Origin: Brevibacillus gelatini
Lineage (GTDB): Bacteria > Bacillota > Bacilli > Brevibacillales > Brevibacillaceae
Direction: 5' to 3'
NCBI RefSeq assembly: GCF_003710935.1
Contig: NZ_RHHS01000017.1
Location: 186,001 to 250,000 of the forward strand
DNA: 64,000 bases
Both the position numbers and the translations under genes were made by a program. The number at the start of each line of letters is the position of its first letter. The first letter of the stretch is position 1. The notes below the pieces were generated by a model, which worked only from the letters and a program-made list of their open reading frames with translations, had not been told where the DNA came from and did not search any database. Of the stretch, positions 35,328 to 43,470 are shown one piece after another.

Positions 35328-35404
35328 CTTTTTTTCGCCGGGATGATTGGGACAAACGTTGTCTGTCATAGACTGTAGGAAGGAGCGGGACGAGGGGGAG
35401 AAGC

Positions 35405-36610
35405 ATGCTGCATCTGGTGACAGGTACGGTCATTCGTATAGAGGAAAAGCGCGCGGGAATGCAACTGCTGGAGGTCGAGCTGGCAGATGGGGCTTTGGGC
35501 CCGCAGAAGGCGCTTTCGTTTTCCCGGGAGGAGTACCGCATTGGCGATACACTTCTGCTCAACACGACGGCGCTCCGTCTGCAACTCGGGACGGGCGGGT
35601 ATCACCTCGTCGTCGGCAAGGCAGACGAACACACAGGTCGAGACGTCATGCCGAGCAAATGGGGGCATATTATGAAAATGCGCTATTCGCCCTGGCAGCT
35701 CGCCGTGGACGCCGTAGAAGAACAGGCCAGCCCTTTTCACGACCTGTTTCGGCAGCCGGACCTGTCGCTGGACGGTGCGCCCGTGCTCATCGGAGAGCTG
35801 CACAGCCTGCTGCCGCCGGCCATCCTTGCGTTAAAAGAAAACGACCCCAGGCTGCGGCTGGTCTATGTCATGCCCGACGCGGCTTCGCTGCCGATTGCCC
35901 TTAGCCGTCATGTCCAGGAGTTGACGCGCACGGGCAGCTTGTCTGCGACGATTACGACAGGACATGCGTGGGGCGGCGATCGCGAGGCGGTGACGATCCA
36001 TAGCGGCTTGCTGGCTGCGCGCCATGTGGAGCGGGCAGATGTCATTGTCTGCATGCTCGGACCAGGTGTCGCTGGGACGGGCACTTCCTACGGTTTTTCC
36101 GGAGTCCAGCTGGCAGAAGTGATTCACGCCGTAACGGCACTGGGAGGAACGCCGTTTTTTGTTCCACGAATCAGCTTTGCCGACCAGCGCAGCCGTCATT
36201 ACGGCATCAGCCACCATACGACTGCGATTCTCGGCCGCTTTGCCCTCTGCCCCGTGCTGGTGGCAATGCCGCGCCTTGGCGACGAACGCGATGCCATCAT
36301 CGAAGAGCAGCTCGTGAGCATTACAGAAAGCCGGGCAGGGCACACGCTTGTTTTTGGGCAGGCGCCGTCTGTCTCGCGCCTGGATGCGCTGGAAAAAGGC
36401 TACGGCTTGCCCTTTACGACGATGGGCAGAAGCTGGCGGGAGGACCCGGTTCCGTTTCAGACAGCGGTTTTGGCCGCCGATCTTTTGTGGAAAAGCCTTT
36501 CGTATCCAGGTACGGCGCAGATGTCTAGCGGCGAGTCGCGTTTGTCCGCTTCGTCAAATACGCTTGCAGCGTTAGCTCTTTATTTGACCACGAACGGAGA
36601 GCGGCCTTGA
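35405..36610 (+). CDS. DUF3866 family protein of unknown function
   Basis: This 401-residue protein has a small beta-rich N-terminal part (residues 1-110, TGTVIRIEEKRAGMQLLEVE). A larger alpha/beta part follows, with conserved-looking blocks VLIGELHSLLPPAILALKEN, TTGHAWGGDREAVTIHSGLL and MLGPGVAGTGTSYGFSG. It matches what I remember of DUF3866. The glycine-rich GPGVAGTGT loop looks like a phosphate- or nucleotide-binding site, but no function is known. Its last 86 bases are overlapped on the other strand by the mciZ-like gene. Confidence 0.75.
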   Translation: MLHLVTGTVIRIEEKRAGMQLLEVELADGALGPQKALSFSREEYRIGDTLLLNTTALRLQLGTGGYHLVVGKADEHTGRDVMPSKWGHIMKMRYSPWQLAVDAVEEQASPFHDLFRQPDLSLDGAPVLIGELHSLLPPAILALKENDPRLRLVYVMPDAASLPIALSRHVQELTRTGSLSATITTGHAWGGDREAVTIHSGLLAARHVERADVIVCMLGPGVAGTGTSYGFSGVQLAEVIHAVTALGGTPFFVPRISFADQRSRHYGISHHTTAILGRFALCPVLVAMPRLGDERDAIIEEQLVSITESRAGHTLVFGQAPSVSRLDALEKGYGLPFTTMGRSWREDPVPFQTAVLAADLLWKSLSYPGTAQMSSGESRLSASSNTLAALALYLTTNGERP

Positions 36611-36665
36611 TCTCCCATGCTTTTCCGACCATCCGCAGGTGCTTTTCGCTGACATAGGTTTTCAT
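36525..36665 (-). CDS. mciZ: MciZ-like inhibitor of FtsZ ring formation
   Basis: The frame encodes 46 residues, starting MKTYVSEKHLRMVGKAWEIK. The core VGKAWEIKAALRSW closely matches B. subtilis MciZ (VGKAWEIRAKLKEY, from memory), a 40-residue peptide made in the mother cell that caps FtsZ filaments and blocks ring assembly during sporulation. A strong ribosome site GGAGGAG (36673-36679, reverse strand) lies seven bases before the ATG. The gene sits next to nudF, as I recall for B. subtilis. It overlaps the DUF3866 gene antisense by 86 bases. I could not find a convincing sigma-E promoter. Confidence 0.82.
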   Translation of the reverse strand: MKTYVSEKHLRMVGKAWEIKAALRSWSNKELTLQAYLTKRTNATRR

Positions 36666-36770
36666 TCACAATCTCCTCCGATACAATGAGTGTGGACAGG
36701 CTTCATGCTCCCAACTTATGGAGCTGGGATTCGATTTAGAACGATCAAGCTGAAAAAAAGGATGATGAAT

Positions 36771-37334
36771 GTGAGCAAGCAAGACCACTTGTACGAAAAA
36801 ACGATTGCCAGCCAGCCGATCTACCAAGGGCGGATTATCAGTCTGAAGGTTGACGAGGTGCTTTTGCCAAACGGACGTACAGCGAAGCGGGAGATCGTCA
36901 ATCATCCCGGAGCGGTTGCCGTCATGGCGCTGACAGATGACAACAAGCTGGTGGCGGTGCGTCAATTCCGCAAGCCGCTGGAGCAAACGATTGTGGAGAT
37001 TCCTGCGGGCAAGCTGGAGCCGGGAGAAGAGCCATTGACCTGCGCCATGCGTGAGCTGGAGGAAGAGACTGGCTATGTGGCGAGCCACTTTGAGCCGCTC
37101 AGCTCGTTTTACACTTCGCCAGGCTTCGCTGACGAGATACTGCATGTGTTTGTGGCGACTGGTTTGCAAAAAGGCGAGAGCAAGCCGGACGAGGATGAAT
37201 TTGTCGATACGCTTGAGCTGACGCTGGAAGAGGCGCATGCCCTGCATCGAAGCGGGGAGATTCGCGATGCGAAAACCGTAGTGGCGCTGTTTGCCTGGGA
37301 GAACATGCTGCTTCGAAAGCAGTTGAAGCGGTAA
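36771..37334 (+). CDS. nudF: ADP-ribose pyrophosphatase (Nudix)
   Basis: This 187-residue Nudix hydrolase cleaves ADP-ribose to AMP and ribose 5-phosphate. The Nudix box is complete: GKLEPGEEPLTCAMRELEEE and TGY. Upstream are NHPGAVAVMAL and VRQFRKPLEQTIVEIPAG, typical of the ADPRase group. I chose the GTG at 36771, nine bases after AAAGG; ATGs at 36762 and 36765 crowd that site. It overlaps the next gene by one base. Confidence 0.93.
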   Translation: MSKQDHLYEKTIASQPIYQGRIISLKVDEVLLPNGRTAKREIVNHPGAVAVMALTDDNKLVAVRQFRKPLEQTIVEIPAGKLEPGEEPLTCAMRELEEETGYVASHFEPLSSFYTSPGFADEILHVFVATGLQKGESKPDEDEFVDTLELTLEEAHALHRSGEIRDAKTVVALFAWENMLLRKQLKR

Positions 37335-38512
37335 TGCAGACTTATTTTTGCGACATGCACATTCATATCGGCGGCACGTGGACAGGCAAGCCCGTGAAAA
37401 TTACAGCATCGCGCCAGATGACCCTGACGAAAATTTTGGAGGAAGCTTCGGAAAAAAAGGGGCTGGATGTGATCGGGATTATCGACGCGCATTCGCCGGA
37501 GGTGCAGGATGAGCTGCTGTCGCTTTTGGAGTCCGGTGTGGCGTCAGAGCATCCCGACGGCGGAATTTTATACAAAGGGACGATGCTGATTCTCGGCTGT
37601 GAGCTGGAGATCAAGGAGCCGGGACGGGGAGAGGCTCACTTCCTCGTCTACCTGCCCAAGCTTGCTGACATGCAGCAATGGACCCGCTGGCTTTCTGCGC
37701 GCTGCAAAAATGTCCAGCTCAGCTCCCAGCGCGTGGCGGCTCGACTCGGCGAGCTTCAGGATGCGGTGGAACAGATGGGCGGCTTCCTCATTCCGGCGCA
37801 CATTTTCACGCCGCACAAGGGGCTGTACGGCAGTTGTACCGACCGTTTGGCAGATGTGCTTGATCCGACCCGCATCTACGCTGTAGAGCTTGGGCTGAGC
37901 GCGAACACAGAGATGGCGGATCGGCTGTCCGAGCTGCACGACAAAACGTTTCTCACCAATTCCGATGCGCACTCACTCGGCAAGATTGGCCGCGAGTATC
38001 AAAGCATTGTGATGGAACAGCGCTCTTTTGCCGAGTGGGTCAAGGCGATTCGCCGCGAGGGCGGCAGAGGGGTAACGGTGAATTACGGGCTGCATCCGCA
38101 GCTGGGCAAATACCACCAGTCAGCTTGCCAGGGCTGCCAGTCGCTTTTGCCTGCAAACGCGGAGGGAAGATGCCCGGAGTGCGGATACAAACGGATCGTG
38201 CGCGGCGTGGCTGCGCGCATTGACGAGCTGGCAGACTGTAAAGCTGGCGAGCATCCGGCTTTTCGTCCGCCGTATATCGAGCAGTTTCCGCTGGAATTCA
38301 TTCCGGGCGTCGGGCCGAAGCTGCTGGCCAAGCTGTATCACGCCTTTGGCACGCAAATGAATGTCGTGCACCGAGCGACAGAGGAAGAACTGGCACAAGT
38401 CGTCGGCGAAAAAATTGCCAAGCTGATCGTCGCAGGCAGAGCAGGTACTTTGCACGTGCAAAAAGGCGGCGCGGGAACTTACGGAAAGGTGATCTTGCCC
38501 GAAATGTCATAG
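37334..38512 (+). CDS. Endonuclease Q family PHP-domain protein (YqxK-like)
   Basis: This 392-residue protein has an N-terminal PHP phosphoesterase domain (CDMHIHIGGTW, then GLDVIGIIDAHSPE, LILGCELEI and LTNSDAHS carrying metal ligands). A four-cysteine zinc ribbon follows near residue 260 (CQGCQSLL, then CPECGY). A C-terminal helix-hairpin-helix (IPGVGPKLLAKLYHAFG) closes it. Archaeal EndoQ cleaves DNA 5' of deaminated bases, and bacterial relatives share this layout. The start overlaps the nudF stop (TAATG), so the two genes are coupled. The activity here is inferred. Confidence 0.85.
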   Translation: MQTYFCDMHIHIGGTWTGKPVKITASRQMTLTKILEEASEKKGLDVIGIIDAHSPEVQDELLSLLESGVASEHPDGGILYKGTMLILGCELEIKEPGRGEAHFLVYLPKLADMQQWTRWLSARCKNVQLSSQRVAARLGELQDAVEQMGGFLIPAHIFTPHKGLYGSCTDRLADVLDPTRIYAVELGLSANTEMADRLSELHDKTFLTNSDAHSLGKIGREYQSIVMEQRSFAEWVKAIRREGGRGVTVNYGLHPQLGKYHQSACQGCQSLLPANAEGRCPECGYKRIVRGVAARIDELADCKAGEHPAFRPPYIEQFPLEFIPGVGPKLLAKLYHAFGTQMNVVHRATEEELAQVVGEKIAKLIVAGRAGTLHVQKGGAGTYGKVILPEMS

Positions 38513-38535
38513 CGCTCACCTCCGGCGCATAAGCT
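38507..38535 (+). promoter_or_regulatory. Sigma-E-like promoter of spoIIM
   Basis: TCATA (38507-38511) fits the -35 KMATA, and CATAAGCT (38528-38535) partly fits the -10 CATACAnT at the expected spacing. Sigma-E control of spoIIM is known in B. subtilis. Confidence 0.4.
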
Positions 38536-38569
38536 GTACAGTAATCAGCGAAGCGGGAGGGGACGAACC

Positions 38570-39205
38570 GTGCGTTCACGAGTCGGACAAACTATCCAAT
38601 CCTATATGAGAGAACATCAGTCGCTCTATTGGTTCACGATTGTCCTTTTTACCATGGGGATTATTTTCGGTGCCGTGCTCGTCAACTCGCTGCCACTTTC
38701 GCAAAAGCAGGAGCTGTACGGTTTTCTGCAATATTTTTTTAACAGCCTGAGCACGAGCGGCATCCCGGAAACAAGCGCCCATTTTCAGCAGGCGTTCGGA
38801 CACTATGCGAAGACGGTTGCGATCATGTGGGTATTGGGGTTGTCGATCATCGGCCTGCCGATGCTTTTGCTCATGCTGTTTCTCAAGGGAGTCGTTGTCG
38901 GGTTTACCGTCGGCTTTCTGGTCAGCCAGTTGCAGTGGAAAGGCGTAACGTTCGCCATGCTGGGCGTGCTTCCGCAAAATTTGCTGGTCGTTCCGGCTCT
39001 GTTCATCATCGGCGTGAGCGGCATTTCTTTTTCCCTCCGGCTGATCCAGACCCGGCTGTTGAGCAGGCGCGATGTGATTGCGCCGCATTTTATGGGCTAT
39101 ACGGTGCTGGTCATTTCCATGCTGGGGGTGCTGACGCTGGCCGCCTTGTTTGAAACATTTGTGTCGCCGAAGCTGATGCAGCTCGTCCTCCAATCGGCTA
39201 ATTAA
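38570..39205 (+). CDS. spoIIM: Stage II sporulation protein M (engulfment)
   Basis: This 211-residue membrane protein has five hydrophobic helices, including YWFTIVLFTMGIIFGAVLVN and the glycine-rich LLMLFLKGVVVGFTVGFLV. SpoIIM forms the DMP complex with SpoIID and SpoIIP that remodels septal peptidoglycan during engulfment. The GTG at 38570 follows GGGAGGGG. The gene lies upstream of fur, as in B. subtilis from memory, and has a plausible sigma-E promoter in the end of the preceding gene. Confidence 0.9.
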   Translation: MRSRVGQTIQSYMREHQSLYWFTIVLFTMGIIFGAVLVNSLPLSQKQELYGFLQYFFNSLSTSGIPETSAHFQQAFGHYAKTVAIMWVLGLSIIGLPMLLLMLFLKGVVVGFTVGFLVSQLQWKGVTFAMLGVLPQNLLVVPALFIIGVSGISFSLRLIQTRLLSRRDVIAPHFMGYTVLVISMLGVLTLAALFETFVSPKLMQLVLQSAN

Positions 39206-39217
39206 GAATAATTATCA
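39203..39217 (+). promoter_or_regulatory. Fur/PerR-like box upstream of fur
   Basis: TAAGAATAATTATCA matches the 7-1-7 box TGATAATnATTATCA at 12 of 14 positions, with a perfect right half. It overlaps the spoIIM stop and lies about 18 bases before the fur -35. Fur autoregulation or PerR control is inferred. Confidence 0.45.
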
Positions 39218-39234
39218 GGTAAGAACTCATGTAT

Positions 39235-39264
39235 TTGACTTACCCGACGCCCCTCTACTATAAT
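39235..39264 (+). promoter_or_regulatory. Sigma-A promoter of fur
   Basis: TTGACT (39235-39240), an 18-base spacer and a perfect TATAAT (39259-39264) lie 36 bases before the fur ATG. Confidence 0.8.
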
Positions 39265-39299
39265 AGGAACAGGTTTCATGCGAGCGGGGAGGGGCATTA

Positions 39300-39764
39300 A
39301 TGTTGGAAGAAAAATTAGAGAAAATCAAGCAACAGTTGCATTCACAAAACTACAAGCTGACACCACAGCGTGAAGCCACTGTTCGCGTCTTGCTGGAAAA
39401 TGAAGAAGACCACTTGAGTGCGGAAGATGTTTATTTGCTGGTAAAAGAGAAAGCACCGGAAATCGGGCTTGCAACCGTATACAGAACGCTTGAGCTTTTG
39501 AGCGACTTGAAAATCCTTCATAAAATGAACTTTGGCGATGGCGTTGCCAGATACGACCTGCGCGATGACAACGCAGCGTATCACCACCATCACCTGATTT
39601 GCCTCAACTGCGGCACTGTGGACGAAATTTTTGAAGACTTGCTTGTCAGCGCGGAAGAAAAAGTCAAGACTGTTTACAACTTTGCCATTACCGACCACCG
39701 CCTTACCTTTTACGGAATTTGCAGCCGCTGCATTGACAAAGTGAACGTGGAGGACTTCAAATAA
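39300..39764 (+). CDS. fur: Ferric uptake regulator family repressor (Fur)
   Basis: This 154-residue metalloregulator has an N-terminal winged helix (YKLTPQREATVRVLLENEED, then GLATVYRTLELLSDL). The C-terminal dimer domain carries the histidine cluster AAYHHHHLICLNCGTVDE and a second Cys pair CSRC. The HHHH segment and both CxxC motifs support Fur/PerR/Zur membership. Position spoIIM-fur-DUF4227-xerD supports Fur itself. The ATG at 39300 follows a GGGAGGGG ribosome site. It has its own promoter, a candidate box and a terminator. Confidence 0.92.
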   Translation: MLEEKLEKIKQQLHSQNYKLTPQREATVRVLLENEEDHLSAEDVYLLVKEKAPEIGLATVYRTLELLSDLKILHKMNFGDGVARYDLRDDNAAYHHHHLICLNCGTVDEIFEDLLVSAEEKVKTVYNFAITDHRLTFYGICSRCIDKVNVEDFK

Positions 39765-39767
39765 GCC

Positions 39768-39796
39768 AACTTCTCTGGGAACGGAGAAGTTTTTTC
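39768..39796 (+). terminator. Terminator of fur
   Basis: AACTTCTC (39768-39775) pairs with GAGAAGTT (39784-39791), followed by T residues. Confidence 0.87.
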
Positions 39797-40017
39797 TTTG
39801 CTCTTTTCGTGCATTTGTAATGGCAGGCGTTTTCCTGTGGCATCCTAAAACAGTACAATTGCCTGGACGAGACCAGCGACCGGACTGCGGGGCTGTGGCT
39901 CTCTCGTTGCCGTGGCCGTACACGCCGCCGGACGAGCTGTGCCGAGGGAGCTTTCGCTGTGGGGCGGCATGGGCGAAGAGACAAGTGCATACATATGAAG
40001 AGCAGGGAGGTGGATGG

Positions 40018-40257
40018 ATGGGTTTCCCGTATCGCCGGATGATGGAGGCGCTTCGCTTTTTGCTGTTGCTTGTGACGTGTTCATTGCTCTCTTACGGAAT
40101 CATCACCTTGCTTGCGGAAAAATTGTTGCCTGCCGACCCTTACCCCGAGCCGCACGGGAATGCGGTGAAAGTCGTGAAAATCATCAATTCCTCGCAAACG
40201 CAGGACCTGGACGGCTATCTGGCACGCCTACAGCTTTTTTATTTGACAGGCGAGTAA
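40018..40257 (+). CDS. Small membrane protein, DUF4227 (YqzK-like)
   Basis: This 79-residue protein has one transmembrane helix ([20 protein letters not shown]) and an outside tail with [16 protein letters not shown]. It matches the DUF4227 family found between fur and xerD in Bacillales, so position and sequence agree. The ATG at 40018 follows GGGAGGTGG; the longer frame is unlikely. The function is unknown. Confidence 0.8.
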   Translation: MGFPYRRMMEALRFLLLLVTCSLLSYGIITLLAEKLLPADPYPEPHGNAVKVVKIINSSQTQDLDGYLARLQLFYLTGE

Positions 40258-40345
40258 CTACACTTTTTTGTCTAGGGGCAGCAGGAGATTTTTACTCGAT
40301 GTGGAAAGCAATACAGGATACTTATCACCTGAAGGGGACAGCTTC

Positions 40346-41233
40346 ATGGACAGTCTGATTGATCTATTTATCCATTTCCTTGCTGTGGAAAAAGGGCTAT
40401 CGCGCAACACCCTGGAATCGTATCAGCGGGACATGGTCGCCTATACCTCGTATTTGCAAGAGCAGGGCGTGACCCGGATCGAGGATTCATCGCGGACGCA
40501 CATCATCGGCTACTTGCTCGTGCTGCGGGAAAAGGGACGGGCAACGTCGACGCTTTCGCGCAATATGGCATCGATTCGCGCTTTTTACCAGTTTCTCGTG
40601 CGGGACAAAATCATTGACAAAGATCCTTCGATCCACCTGGAGACACCCAAATTGGAGAAGCGCCTGCCAAAAGTGCTCTCGGTCGACGAAGTGGAGCGGC
40701 TTTTGGACAGCCCTCCTGTCAATCACCCGGCCGGGCTGCGGGATAAAGCGATGCTGGAGCTGTTGTATGCGACAGGCATCCGCGTCTCTGAGCTGGTCAA
40801 TCTGGACAAAGCAGACGTCAATCTGGATATGGGCTTTGTCAAATGCATGGGAAAAGGCTCCAAGGAACGGATTATTCCCCTTGGCTCCGTTGCCATTGAG
40901 ATGGTCCGGCACTATTTGCAGGCAGGACGTCCCAAGCTGGTGAAAGGGACTGGCGATTCGGCTCTGTTTCTCAATCATTTGGGCAAGCAGATCACGCGTC
41001 AGGGCTTTTGGAAAATTATCAAGCGCTACGCCGCGAAAGCCAACATCCAGGCAGAGATTACGCCCCATACCTTGCGCCATTCCTTTGCTACCCACCTTTT
41101 GGAAAACGGGGCGGATTTGCGCTCGGTACAGGAGATGCTCGGGCATGCGGATATTTCCACGACGCAAATCTACACGCATGTAACCCGGACGAGGATCAAG
41201 GACGTTTATGCCAAAACGCATCCGCGAGCGTAA
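40346..41233 (+). CDS. xerD: Site-specific tyrosine recombinase XerD
   Basis: This 295-residue recombinase resolves chromosome dimers at dif with XerC. The N-terminal SAM-like domain starts [20 protein letters not shown]. The catalytic domain shows the Arg in [10 protein letters not shown], Lys in [11 protein letters not shown], HxxR in [13 protein letters not shown], and [12 protein letters not shown] with the His and the nucleophilic Tyr. The ATG at 40346 follows AAGGGGA. Length matches XerD. The position downstream of fur is conserved. Confidence 0.93.
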   Translation: MDSLIDLFIHFLAVEKGLSRNTLESYQRDMVAYTSYLQEQGVTRIEDSSRTHIIGYLLVLREKGRATSTLSRNMASIRAFYQFLVRDKIIDKDPSIHLETPKLEKRLPKVLSVDEVERLLDSPPVNHPAGLRDKAMLELLYATGIRVSELVNLDKADVNLDMGFVKCMGKGSKERIIPLGSVAIEMVRHYLQAGRPKLVKGTGDSALFLNHLGKQITRQGFWKIIKRYAAKANIQAEITPHTLRHSFATHLLENGADLRSVQEMLGHADISTTQIYTHVTRTRIKDVYAKTHPRA

Positions 41234-41299
41234 GGGGGATGCGGGTTGGGATACGATGAAGCCCCCCCTGCCAACGCTGGAAAAAAGACAGACAGATGA

Positions 41300-41322
41300 C
41301 TCCGCCCGAGTCTGAGGCGGAG
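41300..41322. repeat. GC-rich inverted repeat between xerD and deoB
   Basis: CTCCGCC (41300-41306) pairs with GGCGGAG (41316-41322) around a 9-base loop, with no T-run. It may be a weak terminator or an operator. Confidence 0.45.
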
Positions 41323-41336
41323 CAAGCTTATCTCCA

Positions 41337-41361
41337 TCAGGTCAGACGTCTGACGACCTGA
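41337..41361. promoter_or_regulatory. Nested palindrome upstream of deoB, candidate operator
   Basis: A perfect 14-base palindrome GTCAGACGTCTGAC (41341-41354) lies inside outer arms TCAGGTC (41337-41343) and GACCTGA (41355-41361). It ends 40 bases before the deoB start, a position that suits a repressor of the nucleoside operon. Confidence 0.5.
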
Positions 41362-41401
41362 CTTGCAACTTTATCCATTTTTTGAACTGGAGGCGTTAAC
41401 A

Positions 41402-42574
41402 TTGCGTTATTCACGTGTTTTTCTGATCGTTATGGATAGCGTGGGAATCGGCGAACAGCCGGATTCTCCCAAATTCCGCGATGAAGGAGCCAATACGCTC
41501 GGCCATATCGCAGAGCGTGTCGCAGGCTTTTCCCTGCCTCATTTGCAAAAGCTCGGTCTTGGAAATATTGCGCCGCTGAAAGGCGTGCCTGCCGTTGAAG
41601 TGCCGGCTGCCCACTATGGAAAAATGCAGGAAATTTCCATGGGAAAAGATACGACAACAGGCCACTGGGAAATCATGGGCTTGCATGTCGCCACACCGTT
41701 CCGGACGTATCCGGACGGTTTTCCAGCCGAGCTGATTGCCGAATTCGAACAGCGGATCGGGCGGAAGGTGCTTGGCAACAAAGTCGCTTCCGGCACGGAT
41801 ATTCTCGACGAACTGGGCGAGGAGCACATGAAAACAGGGGCTGTCATTGTCTACACATCTGCGGATAGCGTTTTCCAGGTGGCGGCCCATGAGGACATCG
41901 TGCCGCTGGAGGAGCTGTATCGCATTTGCCAGGTGGCGCGCGAGCTTACCCTGCGCGATGAGTTTGCCGTCACACGCGTTATTGCCAGACCTTTTGTCGG
42001 AGAACCTGGCAATTTCACCCGCACCGCCAATCGCCATGATTACTCCGTCAAGCCTTTTGAGCCGACCGTGATGAACCGTCTGCAAGATGCCGGACTGGCT
42101 TCCATCGCGATTGGAAAAATCAGCGACATTTACGCTGAGGAAGGAATCACGCAGTCGATCCGCACCAAAGACAACATGGATGGCGTGGACCAACTGATCG
42201 CCACGATGAAGCAGTCGTTTACGGGCCTGTCGTTTGTCAACCTCGTCGATTTTGATGCGAAGTTCGGACATCGCCGCGATCCGGAAGGCTACGGTCAGGC
42301 GCTGATGGAGTTTGATGCGCGCATACCGGAAATTTTGGCCGCCATGCAAGAAAACGACCTGCTCGTGATTACGGCTGACCACGGCAACGATCCGGTCCAC
42401 CACGGAACCGACCATACGCGTGAATACGTTCCGCTGCTGGTGTACCACAAAGGGATCAGCGCCGGAGAAAATCTGGGGATTCGCGAGACATTTGCCGATC
42501 TGGGCGCGACGATTGCGGACAACTTTGGCGTAGCCGCGCCAAGGATTGGAAAAAGCTTCCTGAACCATTTATAA
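41402..42574 (+). CDS. deoB: Phosphopentomutase
   Basis: This 390-residue alkaline-phosphatase-superfamily enzyme interconverts ribose 1-phosphate (or deoxyribose 1-phosphate) and the 5-phosphate. It begins [19 protein letters not shown] with the first metal Asp, then [13 protein letters not shown] with the phosphorylated Thr. [14 protein letters not shown] and [20 protein letters not shown] complete the metal site. The start is the TTG at 41402, eight bases after GGAGG. It is first in the deoB-punA-pdp nucleoside set. Confidence 0.95.
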   Translation: MRYSRVFLIVMDSVGIGEQPDSPKFRDEGANTLGHIAERVAGFSLPHLQKLGLGNIAPLKGVPAVEVPAAHYGKMQEISMGKDTTTGHWEIMGLHVATPFRTYPDGFPAELIAEFEQRIGRKVLGNKVASGTDILDELGEEHMKTGAVIVYTSADSVFQVAAHEDIVPLEELYRICQVARELTLRDEFAVTRVIARPFVGEPGNFTRTANRHDYSVKPFEPTVMNRLQDAGLASIAIGKISDIYAEEGITQSIRTKDNMDGVDQLIATMKQSFTGLSFVNLVDFDAKFGHRRDPEGYGQALMEFDARIPEILAAMQENDLLVITADHGNDPVHHGTDHTREYVPLLVYHKGISAGENLGIRETFADLGATIADNFGVAAPRIGKSFLNHL

Positions 42575-42636
42575 AGGTTAAGTAATTATTAACAATTATA
42601 TATAGAAGAAACGTAACCGAAGAGGAGTGTTTTCAC

Positions 42637-43446
42637 ATGGCAAATTTCCAAGAGGCAGTAGCGTTTATTGAACAAAAGCTGGCAGAAAAGCCTACCATCG
42701 GTCTTGTATTGGGTTCCGGGCTGGGTGTTCTGGCCGATGAGATCGAAAATCCGGTCGTCATTCCGTACCACGAGATTCCTGGCTTTACCGTGTCCACGGT
42801 AGTCGGACACAAAGGGCAACTGGTCATCGGCAAGCTGCAAGGCAAACAAGTAGTTGCCATGCAAGGACGCTTTCATTTCTACGAAGGCCACGGGCTGGAT
42901 GCGGTCGTTTTCCCGATCCGCGTGATGAAGCTTTTGGGCGTGGAGACGATCATTGTCACCAATGCGGCAGGCGGCATTAATGAAAGCTATGAACCGGGCG
43001 ATCTGATGCTGATTTCCGACCATATCAACATGACCTTCCGCAACCCGCTGATCGGGCCAAACGACGACGAGCTTGGCGCACGCTTCCCTGACATGTCCGA
43101 AGCGTACTCCAAAGAGCTGCGCCAATTGGCTCACCAGGTAGCGGCAGAGCAAGGCATCAAGCTTCGCGAAGGCGTGTACGTGGGTCTGCTCGGTCCAAGC
43201 TATGAGACACCGGCAGAAATCCGCATGCTCCGTCTGCTCGGCGGCGATGCTGTAGGGATGTCGACTGTTCCGGAAGTGATTGTCGCCCGTCACATGAAAG
43301 TGAACGTGCTTGGCATTTCCTGCATCAGCAACATGGCTGCGGGCATTCTCGAACAGCCGCTTTCGCACGAAGAAGTAATGGAAACGACCGAAAAGGTAAA
43401 AACGCAGTTTTTGGCACTGGTCAACGGCATCGTAGCCAAACTGTAA
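42637..43446 (+). CDS. punA: Purine nucleoside phosphorylase, class I trimeric
   Basis: This 269-residue enzyme phosphorolyses guanosine and inosine and gives ribose 1-phosphate for DeoB. It contains IGLVLGSGLGVLADEI, VVAMQGRFHFYEGH, TNAAGGINESYEPGDLMLIS and TYxP-like GPSYETPAEIRML, all typical of the PNP/MTAP family. The ATG at 42637 follows GAGGAG. It lies 62 bases after deoB and 24 before pdp, likely one transcript. Confidence 0.94.
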   Translation: MANFQEAVAFIEQKLAEKPTIGLVLGSGLGVLADEIENPVVIPYHEIPGFTVSTVVGHKGQLVIGKLQGKQVVAMQGRFHFYEGHGLDAVVFPIRVMKLLGVETIIVTNAAGGINESYEPGDLMLISDHINMTFRNPLIGPNDDELGARFPDMSEAYSKELRQLAHQVAAEQGIKLREGVYVGLLGPSYETPAEIRMLRLLGGDAVGMSTVPEVIVARHMKVNVLGISCISNMAAGILEQPLSHEEVMETTEKVKTQFLALVNGIVAKL

Positions 43447-43470
43447 AGAACAAGGCGGAGGGGATTCTCT

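Noticed and set aside
36666-36760. Sigma-E promoter for the mciZ-like gene
   Set aside because: A CATAAGTT element exists on the reverse strand, but no acceptable -35 lies at the right spacing.
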